Made by a program: the position numbers and the translations under genes. The notes beneath the pieces are model-generated. The model worked only from the letters and a program-made list of their open reading frames with translations. It was not told the DNA's origin and ran no database searches. Below, in pieces: positions 1-8,254 of a stretch of DNA of 64,000 nucleotides. The DNA is from a virus: positions 31,442 through 95,441 of the IMG/VR virus record IMGVR_UViG_3300028573_000011; one strand, written 5' to 3'. Numbering within the stretch: position 1 is the first letter of the stretch; the number at the start of each line of letters is the position of its first letter.

Positions 1-105
1 CGCGGCCGAGGCCCTCTCGATCTCCCGGACCCGGGCCCGGAGCCACGCCAGGGCCGTATCGGCGAGCGCTTGGCGTGTACTGACCGCCGGCCCGGCTGCG
101 TTCAC
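1..105 (-). CDS. Partial small protein, unknown function
   Basis: Open from a GTG at 105 to the window edge, so only 35 codons are visible and the C-terminus is missing. The start overlaps the stop of the preceding gene as GTGA, the coupling used through this operon. The visible part begins MNAAGPAVSTRQ and continues as a helix with W-L-R-A-R-V. It loosely resembles the N-terminus of small actinobacterial DUF6221-type proteins, but this is not enough for a name. Confidence 0.5.
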   Translation of the reverse strand, partial: MNAAGPAVSTRQALADTALAWLRARVREIERASAA

Positions 106-383
106 AGGGTCACCGCCGGGTCGAGATTCATGCAGGCGTTGTCCGGCAGCTCGGCGCCGTCCTCGTGCGGGATCGTCCAGGCGCCGACGCCGTCGAGCAC
201 AACAAGCGCGCCGACAGTCCAGGTTGGCGGCCGCGGGTTGGTACCTTCGAGGCCCTGGACGTTGCGAAGGTCGTGATCTTCGATGACGGCGCCGCACCAG
301 CCACAACGCTGGCGCAGGTGCGGGCCGATCTGGATGTCAGTGCCTGCGATGTGAGTGATCTGGCCCCTGGGCTCCTGCATCAT
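102..383 (-). CDS. Small CGWCG zinc-knuckle protein, unknown function
   Basis: A 93-residue protein. CGWCGAV near residues 28-34 looks like one half of a zinc knuckle, although no second CxxC pair is visible. The rest is neutral, with a W-T-V-G-A-L-V beta segment. Two ATGs lie in tandem (383 and 380). It lies six bases after the 114-residue gene and is coupled to the next one by GTGA. Such short CxxC proteins are common in actinophage early regions. Function unknown. Confidence 0.65.
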   Translation of the reverse strand: MMQEPRGQITHIAGTDIQIGPHLRQRCGWCGAVIEDHDLRNVQGLEGTNPRPPTWTVGALVVLDGVGAWTIPHEDGAELPDNACMNLDPAVTL

Positions 384-389
384 CGGGCC

Positions 390-734
390 TCAGCTGAACT
401 TGGAGGTCAGTCGCCACAGGGGCGTCTGGTCAGTCAGGTTGTAGTCGAGCACGGCCGCGGCGGCGGCCAGCTGCTCGGCGGCGTCCGGCGGCAGTTCCAG
501 GGACTCGATCTCTGTGGCTGCGCCGGCCGTGTTGTGGTGCGATGCAACAGCGAGGATCGTGGCGCCCGTGTGGTCGTCGTAGACGAGGGTGACGGGGTTC
601 TCGATTCCGGCCGCGCGGAGTGACCGGGTGCCGTATTCGCCGATGTCGTCCAGGTCGTCGTTGTCGTGCCAGTGCGGGGACTGGTTGGTGACGTCGTGGC
701 CGTACGTGAGTGCGGCTCTGGCGCTGTAGCCCAT
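390..734 (-). CDS. Hypothetical early protein, 114 aa
   Basis: Starts at ATG 734 (MGYSARAALTYGHD), which overlaps the upstream stop as ATGA; an in-frame upstream ATG would enlarge the overlap and lacks support. The protein is acidic in its first third (HWHDNDDLDD) and carries alternating strands (VTLVYDDHTGATILAVASH) followed by a helical C-terminus rich in Ala and Leu. No catalytic motif or membrane segment is seen. Function unknown; position in the coupled early operon is the only clue. Confidence 0.65.
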   Translation of the reverse strand: MGYSARAALTYGHDVTNQSPHWHDNDDLDDIGEYGTRSLRAAGIENPVTLVYDDHTGATILAVASHHNTAGAATEIESLELPPDAAEQLAAAAAVLDYNLTDQTPLWRLTSKFS

Positions 735-1264
735 CAGGTCTGTCCTCCGTGTTGGTTGTCGGCGCGGTTCTCGGCGTTGTCGGAGCCGTGTGCCCACAGC
801 GCGCGCCCGGTGCCGTCGCCGGTGAGCCAGTCGGGCAGGACGTCCCAGGACAGTCCGTCGCCGAAGACGTCGTCGTCGCCGATGAAGTCGCGCAGCCGGT
901 TGAAGATGACCTTGGTGAGGTCGCGTGCGTCGTCGATCAGCGTGTCGGGCGCGATGTCGCGCCAGCGGTGGCCGTTGCCGTCGTCGTGGTCGCCGTCGTG
1001 GCCGTCGTTGAGGGTGCAGACATGATCGCCTTCCCAGTCTTCCGTTTCGCAGGGAAGGTGGATGTCGTGCTGGCGGAAGGCTGCGATGATCGCGGGCTCA
1101 GTGGAGTACTGAGCGAGGCTGTCGTGGTGGGTGTCCCAGTCCTCGCTGCGTAGCAGGCTGATGAGGTCCGAGCACACCTCGGTGACGACGTCGTCCGGGG
1201 CGCCGCTCTCCAGGAGAGAGTCGGCCACCCGCTCGAAGATGGTCCCTGCTGTTCCCCAGCCCAT
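734..1264 (-). CDS. Acidic hypothetical protein with Cys/His cluster, 176 aa
   Basis: Very acidic protein (many Asp). A central cluster around residues 70-95 (HLPC, then GDHVCTLNDGHDGDH) has the Cys and His spacing often seen in small actinobacterial proteins that bind zinc through C-H-D-G-x-H. The C-terminus (TKVIFNRLRDFIGDDD) is helical. It is coupled by ATGA to the genes on both sides. Function is not recognised. Confidence 0.65.
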   Translation of the reverse strand: MGWGTAGTIFERVADSLLESGAPDDVVTEVCSDLISLLRSEDWDTHHDSLAQYSTEPAIIAAFRQHDIHLPCETEDWEGDHVCTLNDGHDGDHDDGNGHRWRDIAPDTLIDDARDLTKVIFNRLRDFIGDDDVFGDGLSWDVLPDWLTGDGTGRALWAHGSDNAENRADNQHGGQT

Positions 1265-1665
1265 CAGGCACCGCCGCCGGTCGGGATGACGACGATCAGC
1301 GCGGCTCCGTGAACGACGTGGCCGGCACGGATGACGGTGAGGGTGCCTGGCTGTGCGTCGAACCAGAGGTCGGTGAACGGGAAGTGCTCGTCCTCGTCGG
1401 CGATATCGGACGCGTCGGCGCCGGTGACGGAGACCAGACGAAGGCTGACGCCGCTCGCGCTGCGCTCGTCCGCCTCGGCGAGGTAGGTCAGGCCGATGCC
1501 GACGTCCTCGGCTGAAGCGCTGAGAACGACGTCGCCGGCCTGGAGCGGATACCAGGGCTGCGCCTCAAGGTTGTCCTCGGCGGCCTGCAGAACCGTCATA
1601 GCAGTGCCGAGGTGGCTATGGTGCATCGCTTTGATGGCAGTCTCGTTTGGGGACTGGTCGGTCAT
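1264..1665 (-). CDS. Hypothetical early protein, 133 aa
   Basis: Begins MTDQSPNETAIKAMHH. The central and C-terminal parts are beta-rich (VSLRLVSVTG, GTLTVIRAGHVVHGAAL) with an acidic DIADEDEHF turn. The start lies 43 bases after the stop of the 212-residue gene, so this may open a sub-operon of three coupled genes (1665 to 390). No known motif is seen. Confidence 0.65.
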   Translation of the reverse strand: MTDQSPNETAIKAMHHSHLGTAMTVLQAAEDNLEAQPWYPLQAGDVVLSASAEDVGIGLTYLAEADERSASGVSLRLVSVTGADASDIADEDEHFPFTDLWFDAQPGTLTVIRAGHVVHGAALIVVIPTGGGA

Positions 1666-1708
1666 GAGGGTCTCGATCCTGATCGTGAGTCAGCGCGCAC
1701 TGTGCTGC

Positions 1709-2347
1709 TCATGAGCGGCCCCCCAGCGCGAACTCGGTCTTGTCCTGGGTGGGCTGCTGCTGCTCTGCCTCGGTGAGGTCGTCAACGTTCACGGCGCCGC
1801 GGATACGTTCCAGGAGCTCGCGGCCCTCCTTGACGGCGCATGGCCGGGATGACAGGTGCGTCTCGCAGTCGCCGTGGTGGTTGGGGACGCAGGGGTCGTC
1901 CTGGTGGTCGACGAGGCGGCCGAGGACGTTCAGCATGGCGGACTGGTCGGCGGCGGCAATCGGGGTGGTGCGCGCGCCCAGCTGGTCAACGAGGGTGAGG
2001 ACAACGTCGAGATCGTCGTCAGCGCTCGGGACCACGGGTCGGGGTACGAGTCCCGCGTCGTATTTGATGGCGTTGCGCAGCTGGCGGTCCTCGGCGCGCG
2101 CCCGGATCCGGTTCAGCACCGTGATGTCTGGGATGGGCTGGCCGAGGCGCTCGATGCGCTGGATGGCGTCGCGGATGTCGCCGGCGTGCAGCGGGACGTA
2201 TTCGCCGATCTCTCCGGCCCACTGGGCTTCGTGGCCGTGCTGGCAGGCCACGACGGCGGTTCCGTGGCCAGCCCGTGCGTAGGCGCCGTACCAGGCGCGC
2301 AGCCGGTCCAAGACCGTGCCGGTTGCGGGGCGTGGGCGGTCAGTCAT
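1709..2347 (-). CDS. Hypothetical helical protein, 212 aa
   Basis: Start chosen at ATG 2347 (MTDRPRPATG) because ATGACTGA overlaps the stop of the preceding gene; the longer in-frame extension is Pro/Ser-rich and would run antiparallel to no signal. Residues 10-80 are helical (LDRLRAWYGAYARAG), and the C-terminal half has a Cys/His group (CVPNHHGDCETH, RPCAV) that could bind a metal. Function unknown. Confidence 0.6.
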   Translation of the reverse strand: MTDRPRPATGTVLDRLRAWYGAYARAGHGTAVVACQHGHEAQWAGEIGEYVPLHAGDIRDAIQRIERLGQPIPDITVLNRIRARAEDRQLRNAIKYDAGLVPRPVVPSADDDLDVVLTLVDQLGARTTPIAAADQSAMLNVLGRLVDHQDDPCVPNHHGDCETHLSSRPCAVKEGRELLERIRGAVNVDDLTEAEQQQPTQDKTEFALGGRS

Positions 2348-2873
2348 CGGTGTCCTCGGGGGTGCGGGGTGCGGGGTTGGTGACGGCGTCGCCGGTGATG
2401 CGGGCGCGTTCCTTGGCTGCTTCGAGCTCGGCCATGCGGATCTCGAGTTCGATGGCTGCGGCGCGTGCTTCGGCTTCGGCACCTCGGCGCCGGCGCAGCT
2501 CGGCCAGGTCGTCACGGATACGGCGGGCAGCGGCCCGGACGCGGAGGTTGTCGTGGCGGCTGCCCCAGTCGAGCAGGTCGCCGACGGTATCCGTGATCGG
2601 CTCGGTTGTCGCGCCGGTAGCCGCGGTTGTTGCCGTCCGGGTTGTCGTTTTGGTTGTCGTTCCGGTTGTCCGTGGCGTGCGGGGGCGCGACCGTGAAGCG
2701 GAGGTGCCGGCGCGCGCCGTGAGCGGTCCGTGGGTGGCGTTGTCGAGGGCGTCTTGGACGTCGCGCTCGTTCAGGCCGGTCTGCTTGGCGATCTCCGCGA
2801 CGGTCTTTCCGGCGGCTCGGAGGCCGACGACGTGGGTGTGCGGGAGTTCGGGTAGGACGGCGGGCGCTGTCAT
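2340..2873 (-). CDS. HTH and coiled-coil protein, 177 aa
   Basis: Start at ATG 2873 (MTAPAVLPELPHTHV), overlapping the stop of the 56-residue gene as ATGA. Residues about 12-45 form a helix-turn-helix (HVVGLRAAGKTVAEIAKQTG, then LNERDVQDALDN). A Thr-rich linker (about 60-95) follows, then a charged coiled coil (LAELRRRRGAEAEARAAA onward). This suggests a DNA-binding oligomer, perhaps a regulator of the early operon. No family name is supported. Confidence 0.6.
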   Translation of the reverse strand: MTAPAVLPELPHTHVVGLRAAGKTVAEIAKQTGLNERDVQDALDNATHGPLTARAGTSASRSRPRTPRTTGTTTKTTTRTATTAATGATTEPITDTVGDLLDWGSRHDNLRVRAAARRIRDDLAELRRRRGAEAEARAAAIELEIRMAELEAAKERARITGDAVTNPAPRTPEDTDD

Positions 2874-3040
2874 TCGGCGTCCGGTGCGGCGGTCAGGGCG
2901 GTGTGCTGGGCGTCGGCGGCGCGGAGGCGCTCGTAGGCGTTGGGAACCGCCGCCAGGAGCTCGGTCAGGTCGGCGGGTGTCCGGGGCTGCCACTCGACCA
3001 GCAGGCCGTCAGGGGCGCGGTGTCGTGCGCGACCGGTCAT
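2870..3040 (-). CDS. Very small early protein, 56 aa
   Basis: A 56-codon gene found by following the overlaps: ATG 3040 overlaps the preceding stop as ATGA, and its own stop (2870-2872) overlaps ATG 2873. The sequence begins MTGRARHRAPDGLLVEWQ and has a helical C-terminal half (ELLAAVPNAYERLRAADAQ). Coupling at both ends is the main evidence that it is expressed. Function unknown. Confidence 0.6.
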   Translation of the reverse strand: MTGRARHRAPDGLLVEWQPRTPADLTELLAAVPNAYERLRAADAQHTALTAAPDAE

Positions 3041-3330
3041 GATCGTCGGGTCCTGTCGTCGTCGGGGGCCGGCCAGTGGCGGCCGATGACGCGGTCGACG
3101 CGCTGGTCGGGCCGGTGGGCATGGCGGAGTGCTTCGGCTTGGAGGCGGCGGGCGCGGACGTCCCGCAGGTTCGGGATGGGCAGCGCGACCGCCGCGGCGT
3201 AGAGCGCGCCGGCGAGAAGCCCGAGGAGAACGCTGCCTGTGAGCAGTGCTGCCAGCGCGAAGGCGGTGGCGAACACGGCGACGTCCCGGGCGCGCGCGCC
3301 GAAGCCGGGCCAGGAGCGGCGGGGCGTCAC
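3037..3330 (-). CDS. Small membrane protein, 97 aa
   Basis: GTG 3330 overlaps the upstream stop as GTGA. A basic N-terminus (VTPRRSWPGFGARARD) precedes a hydrophobic stretch at about residues 17-47 that could form two short membrane helices (AVFATAFALAALLTG and LLGLLAGALYAAAVAL). The basic soluble tail ends DDDRTRRS. It is paired with the membrane protein encoded just upstream, suggesting a joint role at the membrane such as exclusion, but that is inference. Confidence 0.6.
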   Translation of the reverse strand: MTPRRSWPGFGARARDVAVFATAFALAALLTGSVLLGLLAGALYAAAVALPIPNLRDVRARRLQAEALRHAHRPDQRVDRVIGRHWPAPDDDRTRRS

Positions 3331-3812
3331 GGCTGGTTCCTCCGCGCAGCGGTCCTGGCCGCCGTTTCGGGCTCGGGTTGGGTTTCCCACTGGGCCATCA
3401 GCAGGTTTCGGGCTCTGCTCGCCGTGGCGGCGTTCGCCACGATGGTGACCCAGCCGATCACGAGGTAGACGATCGATGTCTTGGCGTGGCCGGTCAGTGC
3501 CTTGTACATCGCCCAGGCCCACAGGAGGCTGGTGGCCGTTCCCGCGGCGTAGGAGAGGCGCTGCCAGACGCGAGGGCTCCGGCGGAGTCGTTGCACGCGC
3601 ATCTGGGTGTGGTCTGAGAGGACGTCGGCGTTCCACAGGGCCACGGCCCAGAGCACGAAAGCGCTCGCCGCAGTGCCCAGCAGGATGGACGACGCCAGGG
3701 GGTGGGATGTCAGCAGGGCTACGAGTGACGCGATGGCGGTCAGGACGGACGTGAGTGCGGCGATGCACATCACGACGCGCCAGACGAGGGCGCGGGTCGA
3801 GCACGAGTCCAT
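3327..3812 (-). CDS. Four-helix membrane protein, 161 aa
   Basis: Start at ATG 3812 (MDSCSTRALVW), just downstream of a strong hairpin. Four hydrophobic segments are visible: VMCIAALTSVLTAIASLVAL, SILLGTAASAFVLWAVALW, LSYAAGTATSLLWAWAMY and IVYLVIGWVTIVANAATA. A basic loop (MRVQRLRRSPRVWQRL) lies between helices 2 and 3. It is coupled by GTGA to the next small membrane protein. No enzyme or transporter family is recognised. Confidence 0.65.
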   Translation of the reverse strand: MDSCSTRALVWRVVMCIAALTSVLTAIASLVALLTSHPLASSILLGTAASAFVLWAVALWNADVLSDHTQMRVQRLRRSPRVWQRLSYAAGTATSLLWAWAMYKALTGHAKTSIVYLVIGWVTIVANAATASRARNLLMAQWETQPEPETAARTAARRNQP

Positions 3813-3841
3813 GGGGATGCTCCGGGGTTCCGGCGGGGAGA

Positions 3842-3871
3842 GCGCCGGGGCGGCATGTGCCGCCCCGGCGC
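3842..3871 (-). terminator. Strong intergenic hairpin
   Basis: Perfect 14-bp inverted repeat (GCGCCGGGGCGGCA and its complement) with almost no spacer, in the 74-bp gap between the 139-residue gene and the membrane-protein pair. There is no U-run, which is common for actinobacterial terminators. It may end the DUF6745 transcript or attenuate it. Confidence 0.6.
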
Positions 3872-3886
3872 CGGTGGCGGGGTGGA

Positions 3887-4306
3887 TCAGTCGGCGACGG
3901 TGCGGACCTCGTCGGCCATCTCGCGCTGGCGGCCGCACTGGTAGGTGCCGGGGACGAACTGGAAGGCGCCGTGCTCCGGGTGGAGCATGAACGCCTCGGA
4001 GCCCTCGGGGACGCGCAGGGTGCCGAGCGCCAGGCCGCCGTTGTTCGGGGCGGGCTCGTAGTAGATCGGTCCGTTGCCGTGCAGGCTGTGGGTGTTGCCG
4101 CCGTTCTCGCCGGCGACGACGGCGACGCCGTCGGCCGGGACGGGCTCGGTGCCCTCGGCGATCACGGGCAGGTCGGTGCCGATGCGCAGGATGCTGACGT
4201 CGCCCTGGCAGGCCGCCGTGGTCACGACGGGGATGGCGGCCTCGAGGTCGAGGTGCTCCAGGACGTCGACGCCGGTGGCGTCGGTCAGCTCGGCGAGTGT
4301 GGTCAT
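3887..4306 (-). CDS. Putative partner of the DUF6745 proteins, 139 aa
   Basis: A 139-residue beta-rich protein directly downstream of the three DUF6745 genes. Notable segments are GDVSILRIGTDLP, AVVAGENGGNTHSLHG, LRVPEGSEAFMLHPEHGAF and PGTYQCGRQREMAD. The His-x-x-His-Gly and Gly-Arg-Gln-Arg-Glu elements look like a conserved functional core. From memory, similar proteins sit next to DUF6745 genes in actinobacteria; that link is recollection and not shown here. Molecular function is unknown. Confidence 0.6.
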   Translation of the reverse strand: MTTLAELTDATGVDVLEHLDLEAAIPVVTTAACQGDVSILRIGTDLPVIAEGTEPVPADGVAVVAGENGGNTHSLHGNGPIYYEPAPNNGGLALGTLRVPEGSEAFMLHPEHGAFQFVPGTYQCGRQREMADEVRTVAD

Positions 4307-4335
4307 CAGTGTCTGCCTCTCGTGATGAGGGGTGA

Positions 4336-4360
4336 CCGGGATCCGCGGGTGCGGTCCCGG
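4336..4360 (-). terminator. Bulged GC hairpin after the DUF6745 genes
   Basis: CCGGGATCCGC pairs with GCGGTCCCGG (one bulged T) around a GGGT loop, 10 bases past the stop of the last DUF6745 gene and before the 139-residue gene. It could be a partial terminator that lowers expression of the downstream partner. Confidence 0.4.
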
Positions 4361-4370
4361 GGTCTGTGGG

Positions 4371-5657
4371 TCAGCGCCGGTGCTCCAGCGCTGCGTACTG
4401 TTCGCGGGTCCAGCCGAAGGACCAGGCCGCGGCCGCGACTGGGTCGGCGAAGTGGCCGGGGACGGTCAGGCCGAAGCGGCGGCGGGTACCGTCGCGCTCG
4501 GTGGAACCGTTGGTACACAGAAGAACGCGCACGTGGGCCCGGTAGACACGGCTGGGTACGTCGTACAGCGCGAGTTCCTGGCCCGGGTTGCCGGGGTCCG
4601 GGACGGGCAGGCCGACGGGCACCATGGCAGCCTGGTCGATGAACCGGTCCCAGCCGAGGCGTTCGATGGCAACGCGTCGGATCTCGGTGTTGCGCTCGGC
4701 CAGGATCTTGTCGCTGGGCCACTCGGGGCCTTCGATGAGGTCGGCTGGGACTTGGGTGCCGTGCCAGGCGTGGATGCCCCATCCGTCGCGGTAGGCCACG
4801 GCTGGGCCCTTGTCGGCGTGAAGCTGTTGCTGATCGTCCAAATGGATGGACTCGGGTCGGTCGCAGATCACGACGGTGTCCTGGAAGGGCCACCAGGGGC
4901 CGGCGTTGCTGGCGATCAGCATCTCCGCGTGGAGCGCCGGCTTGTTGGGCTCGAACTTCGCCGGCGGAACCCCGTCGATCAGGGGCCCGCTGAGACGCGA
5001 CCGGTTCCACGGCATGGGCAGGTACTCGGACATCTCCCTGGCTCGCCGCCGGTCCTCGGCTCCCATTCGCGCGATGAGCTCGCAGCGGGTCAGCCTTTCG
5101 GCATCGAACTGCCCCGGGTGCACGCGGAGTCTGCGGAGTGCGTAGTAGAGATCAGCGTCTCTGGCTGATCGAAGGTCGAAGCCCACCTGAAGAGTAGTCT
5201 CGCGATTCGGAATGACCGCGTTTGTGAGCTGGGCTCCGATGGGCCGGATGAAGTCGGCCGCGAGCATGCCTGAGACCCTGCTGGCCCACCAGACATTTTC
5301 GGTGTTGTAAAAGCCCTGTCGTTCGTGTGGTGGCAGGAGTACGTCCCAGGGCAGCGGCTGGTCGTGCGCGAGGAGGCATTTTTTGACGAGGCGGACGGCG
5401 TCGGCGGGCGAGGTGGCCCATTCGATCCAGGGCTGTCGCTGCTCGCGGGCCCGGTAGAAGTCGCTGATCCCGATCTCGGCCAGCTGCCGGTTGGCGGGCT
5501 CGGTGGACAGACCCCAGGTCCGCCACGTCCGGCTGAGTTCCTGGGCCCGGGTCGCCGGATCCAGGTAGCGGTGAAGAGGCACCCACGCCTCGCGGGCCGA
5601 CCAGTACGGCGAGAGGGGCGGCCGGGTCGAACTGTTGGGGATCGGTTCCGACGTCAT
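4371..5657 (-). CDS. DUF6745 family protein A, 428 aa
   Basis: First of three tandem paralogues in position nearest the partner gene. The C-terminal 180 residues carry the shared family block: AGPWWPF, then LHADKGPAVAYRDGWG, AWHGTQVPADLIEGP, IRRVAIERLGWDRFI, PDPGNPGQELALYDV, CTNGSTERDGTRRRFGLTVP and a final EQYAALEHRR. The N-terminal half has LSTEPANRQLAEIGISDF, also shared. LHxxxGPAVxYxDGWGxxxWHG resembles MORN-like beta-hairpin motifs. The protein looks soluble. Function undescribed. Confidence 0.8.
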   Translation of the reverse strand: MTSEPIPNSSTRPPLSPYWSAREAWVPLHRYLDPATRAQELSRTWRTWGLSTEPANRQLAEIGISDFYRAREQRQPWIEWATSPADAVRLVKKCLLAHDQPLPWDVLLPPHERQGFYNTENVWWASRVSGMLAADFIRPIGAQLTNAVIPNRETTLQVGFDLRSARDADLYYALRRLRVHPGQFDAERLTRCELIARMGAEDRRRAREMSEYLPMPWNRSRLSGPLIDGVPPAKFEPNKPALHAEMLIASNAGPWWPFQDTVVICDRPESIHLDDQQQLHADKGPAVAYRDGWGIHAWHGTQVPADLIEGPEWPSDKILAERNTEIRRVAIERLGWDRFIDQAAMVPVGLPVPDPGNPGQELALYDVPSRVYRAHVRVLLCTNGSTERDGTRRRFGLTVPGHFADPVAAAAWSFGWTREQYAALEHRR

Positions 5658-5696
5658 CAGGAGCCTCGATTCGGGTGGCGGGGGTGGCCGGCGGGT

Positions 5697-6866
5697 TCAG
5701 CGGCGATGTTCCAGGGCTGCGTACTGCTCGCGGGTCCAGCCGAACGTCCAGGCGGCGGCTTCGACCGGGTCCGTGAAGCCTGCGGGGACGGTGAGACCGA
5801 ACCGCCGGCGCGTGCCGTCGCGCTCGAGAGAGCCGTTCGTACAGACCAGAACGAGAACCGGCCTGTCGTAGATGCGGACGGCGGGGACGTAGAGGCGTAG
5901 TTCCTGGCCTGGGTTGCCGGGGTCCGGGACTGCCGGCCCGAGGGGCTGCAGGATGTCGGACTCGACGAAGCGGTCCCAGCCGATGCGTTCGATCGCAGCT
6001 CGGCGCACCTCAACGTTCCGCTGGGTGAGAACCTGCTCGGGGGTCCAAGGCGGCCCTTCAATGAGGCTGGCCGGGACGACGGTGCCGTGCCAGGCGTGGA
6101 CGCCCCAGCCGTCGGGGTAGCGCACGGCCGGACCGTTGTCGGCGTGGAGGCGCAGCTCAGGGTCGAAATGGATGGCTGTGGGGCGTTCGCTGATGATGAC
6201 GATGCTTTCGAAAGGCCACCAGGGGCCGGCGCTTCGAGCGATCTGCAGCAGCGCGTGCCAAGCGCCGTAGTGCACCGCTGAGATGGATGCCTCTTCCTTC
6301 ACCAGCTCCAGTTCGTAGCGGGCGAGAGCCTCGGCATCGAACTGGCCCGGCACGACGGCATGGCCCTTCATCCGCAGAGTGTGGAACGGGCCTAACGTCA
6401 TGTTGGCGGTCAGGTCGGTCGCGGCCAGGACCTGTTCGCCGACCTGGCGGGCGGCTCGGAGCGGACGGAGCTGCTGTTGCACCAGTCCCCAGTTGATCCG
6501 GTGGTTCCGGCCAAGGACGTACAGCTCTGATTCGGGCGTGAGATCTTCGCGGGCGCACGGCCACGCTGTGCCCTGCGCCACGGCGTAGTCCGCTGCTCTG
6601 TGCGCCGCGTGGGGCGAGTCGGCCCAGATGATGCGCGGTTTCTGTCTGCCGCCCAGCTGCCTGAAGGCATAGAGGTCGATGATCGCCCGTTCGGCCGCGT
6701 CCCGGTCGGCGGGGTCCGTGGACAATCCTCGCTTGGCCCACCACGCGGCACTGTCGAGGTACCTGAGCGTGTCGTCGGAGTACTCGCGGAGGTACTTGGC
6801 GAAGTACTGCTCGACCAGCGGCGGGACCAGCTGGTCGGGTTGCGTCTCGGGCTGTGGGTCTGTCAT
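5697..6866 (-). CDS. DUF6745 family protein B, 389 aa
   Basis: Second paralogue, 39 bases upstream of protein A. It shares LSTDPADRDAAERAIIDLY near the N-terminus and the C-terminal block AGPWWPFE, LHADNGPAVRYPDGWGVHAW, HGTVVPASLIEGP, RRAAIERIGWDRFVE, CTNGSLERDGTRRRFGLTVP and EQYAALEHRR. It differs from A mainly in the middle third. No membrane segment is seen. Near-identical C-terminal ends of A and B suggest recent duplication or gene conversion. Confidence 0.8.
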   Translation of the reverse strand: MTDPQPETQPDQLVPPLVEQYFAKYLREYSDDTLRYLDSAAWWAKRGLSTDPADRDAAERAIIDLYAFRQLGGRQKPRIIWADSPHAAHRAADYAVAQGTAWPCAREDLTPESELYVLGRNHRINWGLVQQQLRPLRAARQVGEQVLAATDLTANMTLGPFHTLRMKGHAVVPGQFDAEALARYELELVKEEASISAVHYGAWHALLQIARSAGPWWPFESIVIISERPTAIHFDPELRLHADNGPAVRYPDGWGVHAWHGTVVPASLIEGPPWTPEQVLTQRNVEVRRAAIERIGWDRFVESDILQPLGPAVPDPGNPGQELRLYVPAVRIYDRPVLVLVCTNGSLERDGTRRRFGLTVPAGFTDPVEAAAWTFGWTREQYAALEHRR

Positions 6867-6931
6867 GGGTCCTCGCTTCGGATGGTGGAGGCTTCACGGT
6901 CAGCGCGCGCCGTGACTGGCGCCGCGGTGGA

Positions 6932-8254
6932 TCAGCGGCGGTGCTCCAGGGCGGCGTAGTCGTCGCGATCCCAGCCGAAGGTCCAGGCCGCGGCTTCGAC
7001 CGGGTCGGTGAAGCGGGCCGGGACGGTCAGACCAAAGCGCCGACGCGTGCCATCGCGCTCCTCGGAGCCGTTCGTGCACAGCAGGACACGTACGGGGTTG
7101 CGGTAGATCCGGCCGGGCACGTCGTACAGCGCGAGCTCCTGGCCGGGGTTCCCCGGGTCCGGGACAGGGGCACCCACGGGCGCCAGCTTCGCGTCTGCGA
7201 TGAACCGGTCCCAGCCGATGCGCTCGACGGCCGCGCGGCGGACCTCGGTGTTGGGGTGGGTCAGGATCTGCTTTGCGGTCCAGCCGGGCCCGTCGATCAG
7301 GTCGGCGGGGACAGGCGTGCCGTGCCAGAAGTAGACGCCCCAGCCGTCCGGGTAGACCACGGCGGGGCCGTCCTCGGCGTGAGGACGCTCCTGCTGGTCC
7401 ATCAGGATGCCGCTGGGGCGCTCGCAGGCGATGACCAGCTTGTCAAAGGGCCACCAAGGTCCGGCGCTGCGCGCGATTTTTGCCAGGGCGTCCAGGGCAG
7501 CGCTGCGGGGTCGGTTCGGGCGGGCCCGCTTGCCGACCTCGTGCAGAGCGAAGCTCTCGGCGTCGAACTGCCCGGGGATCAGCGGAGGGCCGTCCTTGCT
7601 GGCAAAGCGGACGAGCGTTCCTGCGGGCGACGTTGCCAGTGCTGCGCGGAAGACCTCGCGGCCGATCTGACCCACCAGCTGCAGGTTGGCCGTAGTCCCG
7701 AGCATGAACCTCCAGAGAACGTCGGTTCCCCCGACCAGCGCCTTGTATTCGTTGTCAGGCATGAGCTCGTCGCGTGACAGGCTTCTGGCATCAGCAGCGG
7801 CGATCACGGCCTTGTAGATTCCGACTGCGGCACGGGGTGACTGCGCCCAGATGATCTGGGACGGCTGTGGCAGCCCGCGCGCCTGGTACACCTTGCGGAT
7901 ACCGGCCTCGGCCGTGGCACGATCGGCGGGCTCGGTCGACAGCCCGGCTTTCGCCCACCGCGCGGTGGTGCTCGTTGAGATGCTCACGTCTCCGAAAGCC
8001 TCCACAGTGCTGAAGAACACGGGCAGGTCGAATTCCACGGAGAAATCCATCGTCGAGGGCAGCAGCGCACCTCTGTGATCGACGTTCCATGACACCGGCG
8101 TGTTGACGCCCGGGATCAGAACGGGTGGTGACGGGCTCACCGCGCCCGCGTGCTTCCGGGAGCGACGCCGGTGGCGGTGCAGGCCGACGGCCCCGGCGGC
8201 GGCACCGGCCGCTGCTGTGACGAAGGGCGCGACAGTGAGGATGGCGGTGATCAT
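6932..8254 (-). CDS. Membrane-anchored DUF6745 family protein C, 440 aa
   Basis: Start at ATG 8254, overlapping the previous stop as ATGA. Unlike A and B it begins with a hydrophobic segment (ITAILTVAPFVTAAAGAAA, about residues 2-24) followed by a basic stretch (HRHRRRSRK), giving a likely single N-terminal membrane anchor. The family block follows: LSTEPADRATAEAGIRKVY, AGPWWPFDKLVI, HAEDGPAVVYPDGWGVYFW, RRAAVERIGWDRFIA, CTNGSEERDGTRRRFGLTVP and DYAALEHRR. With basic residues after the helix, the domain is probably cytoplasmic. Confidence 0.78.
   Translation of the reverse strand: MITAILTVAPFVTAAAGAAAGAVGLHRHRRRSRKHAGAVSPSPPVLIPGVNTPVSWNVDHRGALLPSTMDFSVEFDLPVFFSTVEAFGDVSISTSTTARWAKAGLSTEPADRATAEAGIRKVYQARGLPQPSQIIWAQSPRAAVGIYKAVIAAADARSLSRDELMPDNEYKALVGGTDVLWRFMLGTTANLQLVGQIGREVFRAALATSPAGTLVRFASKDGPPLIPGQFDAESFALHEVGKRARPNRPRSAALDALAKIARSAGPWWPFDKLVIACERPSGILMDQQERPHAEDGPAVVYPDGWGVYFWHGTPVPADLIDGPGWTAKQILTHPNTEVRRAAVERIGWDRFIADAKLAPVGAPVPDPGNPGQELALYDVPGRIYRNPVRVLLCTNGSEERDGTRRRFGLTVPARFTDPVEAAAWTFGWDRDDYAALEHRR

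Noticed and set aside
4371-8254. Restriction or nuclease role for the DUF6745 proteins
   Set aside because: No PD-(D/E)XK, HNH or ATPase motif could be found in the shared block, so no enzymatic label is justified.
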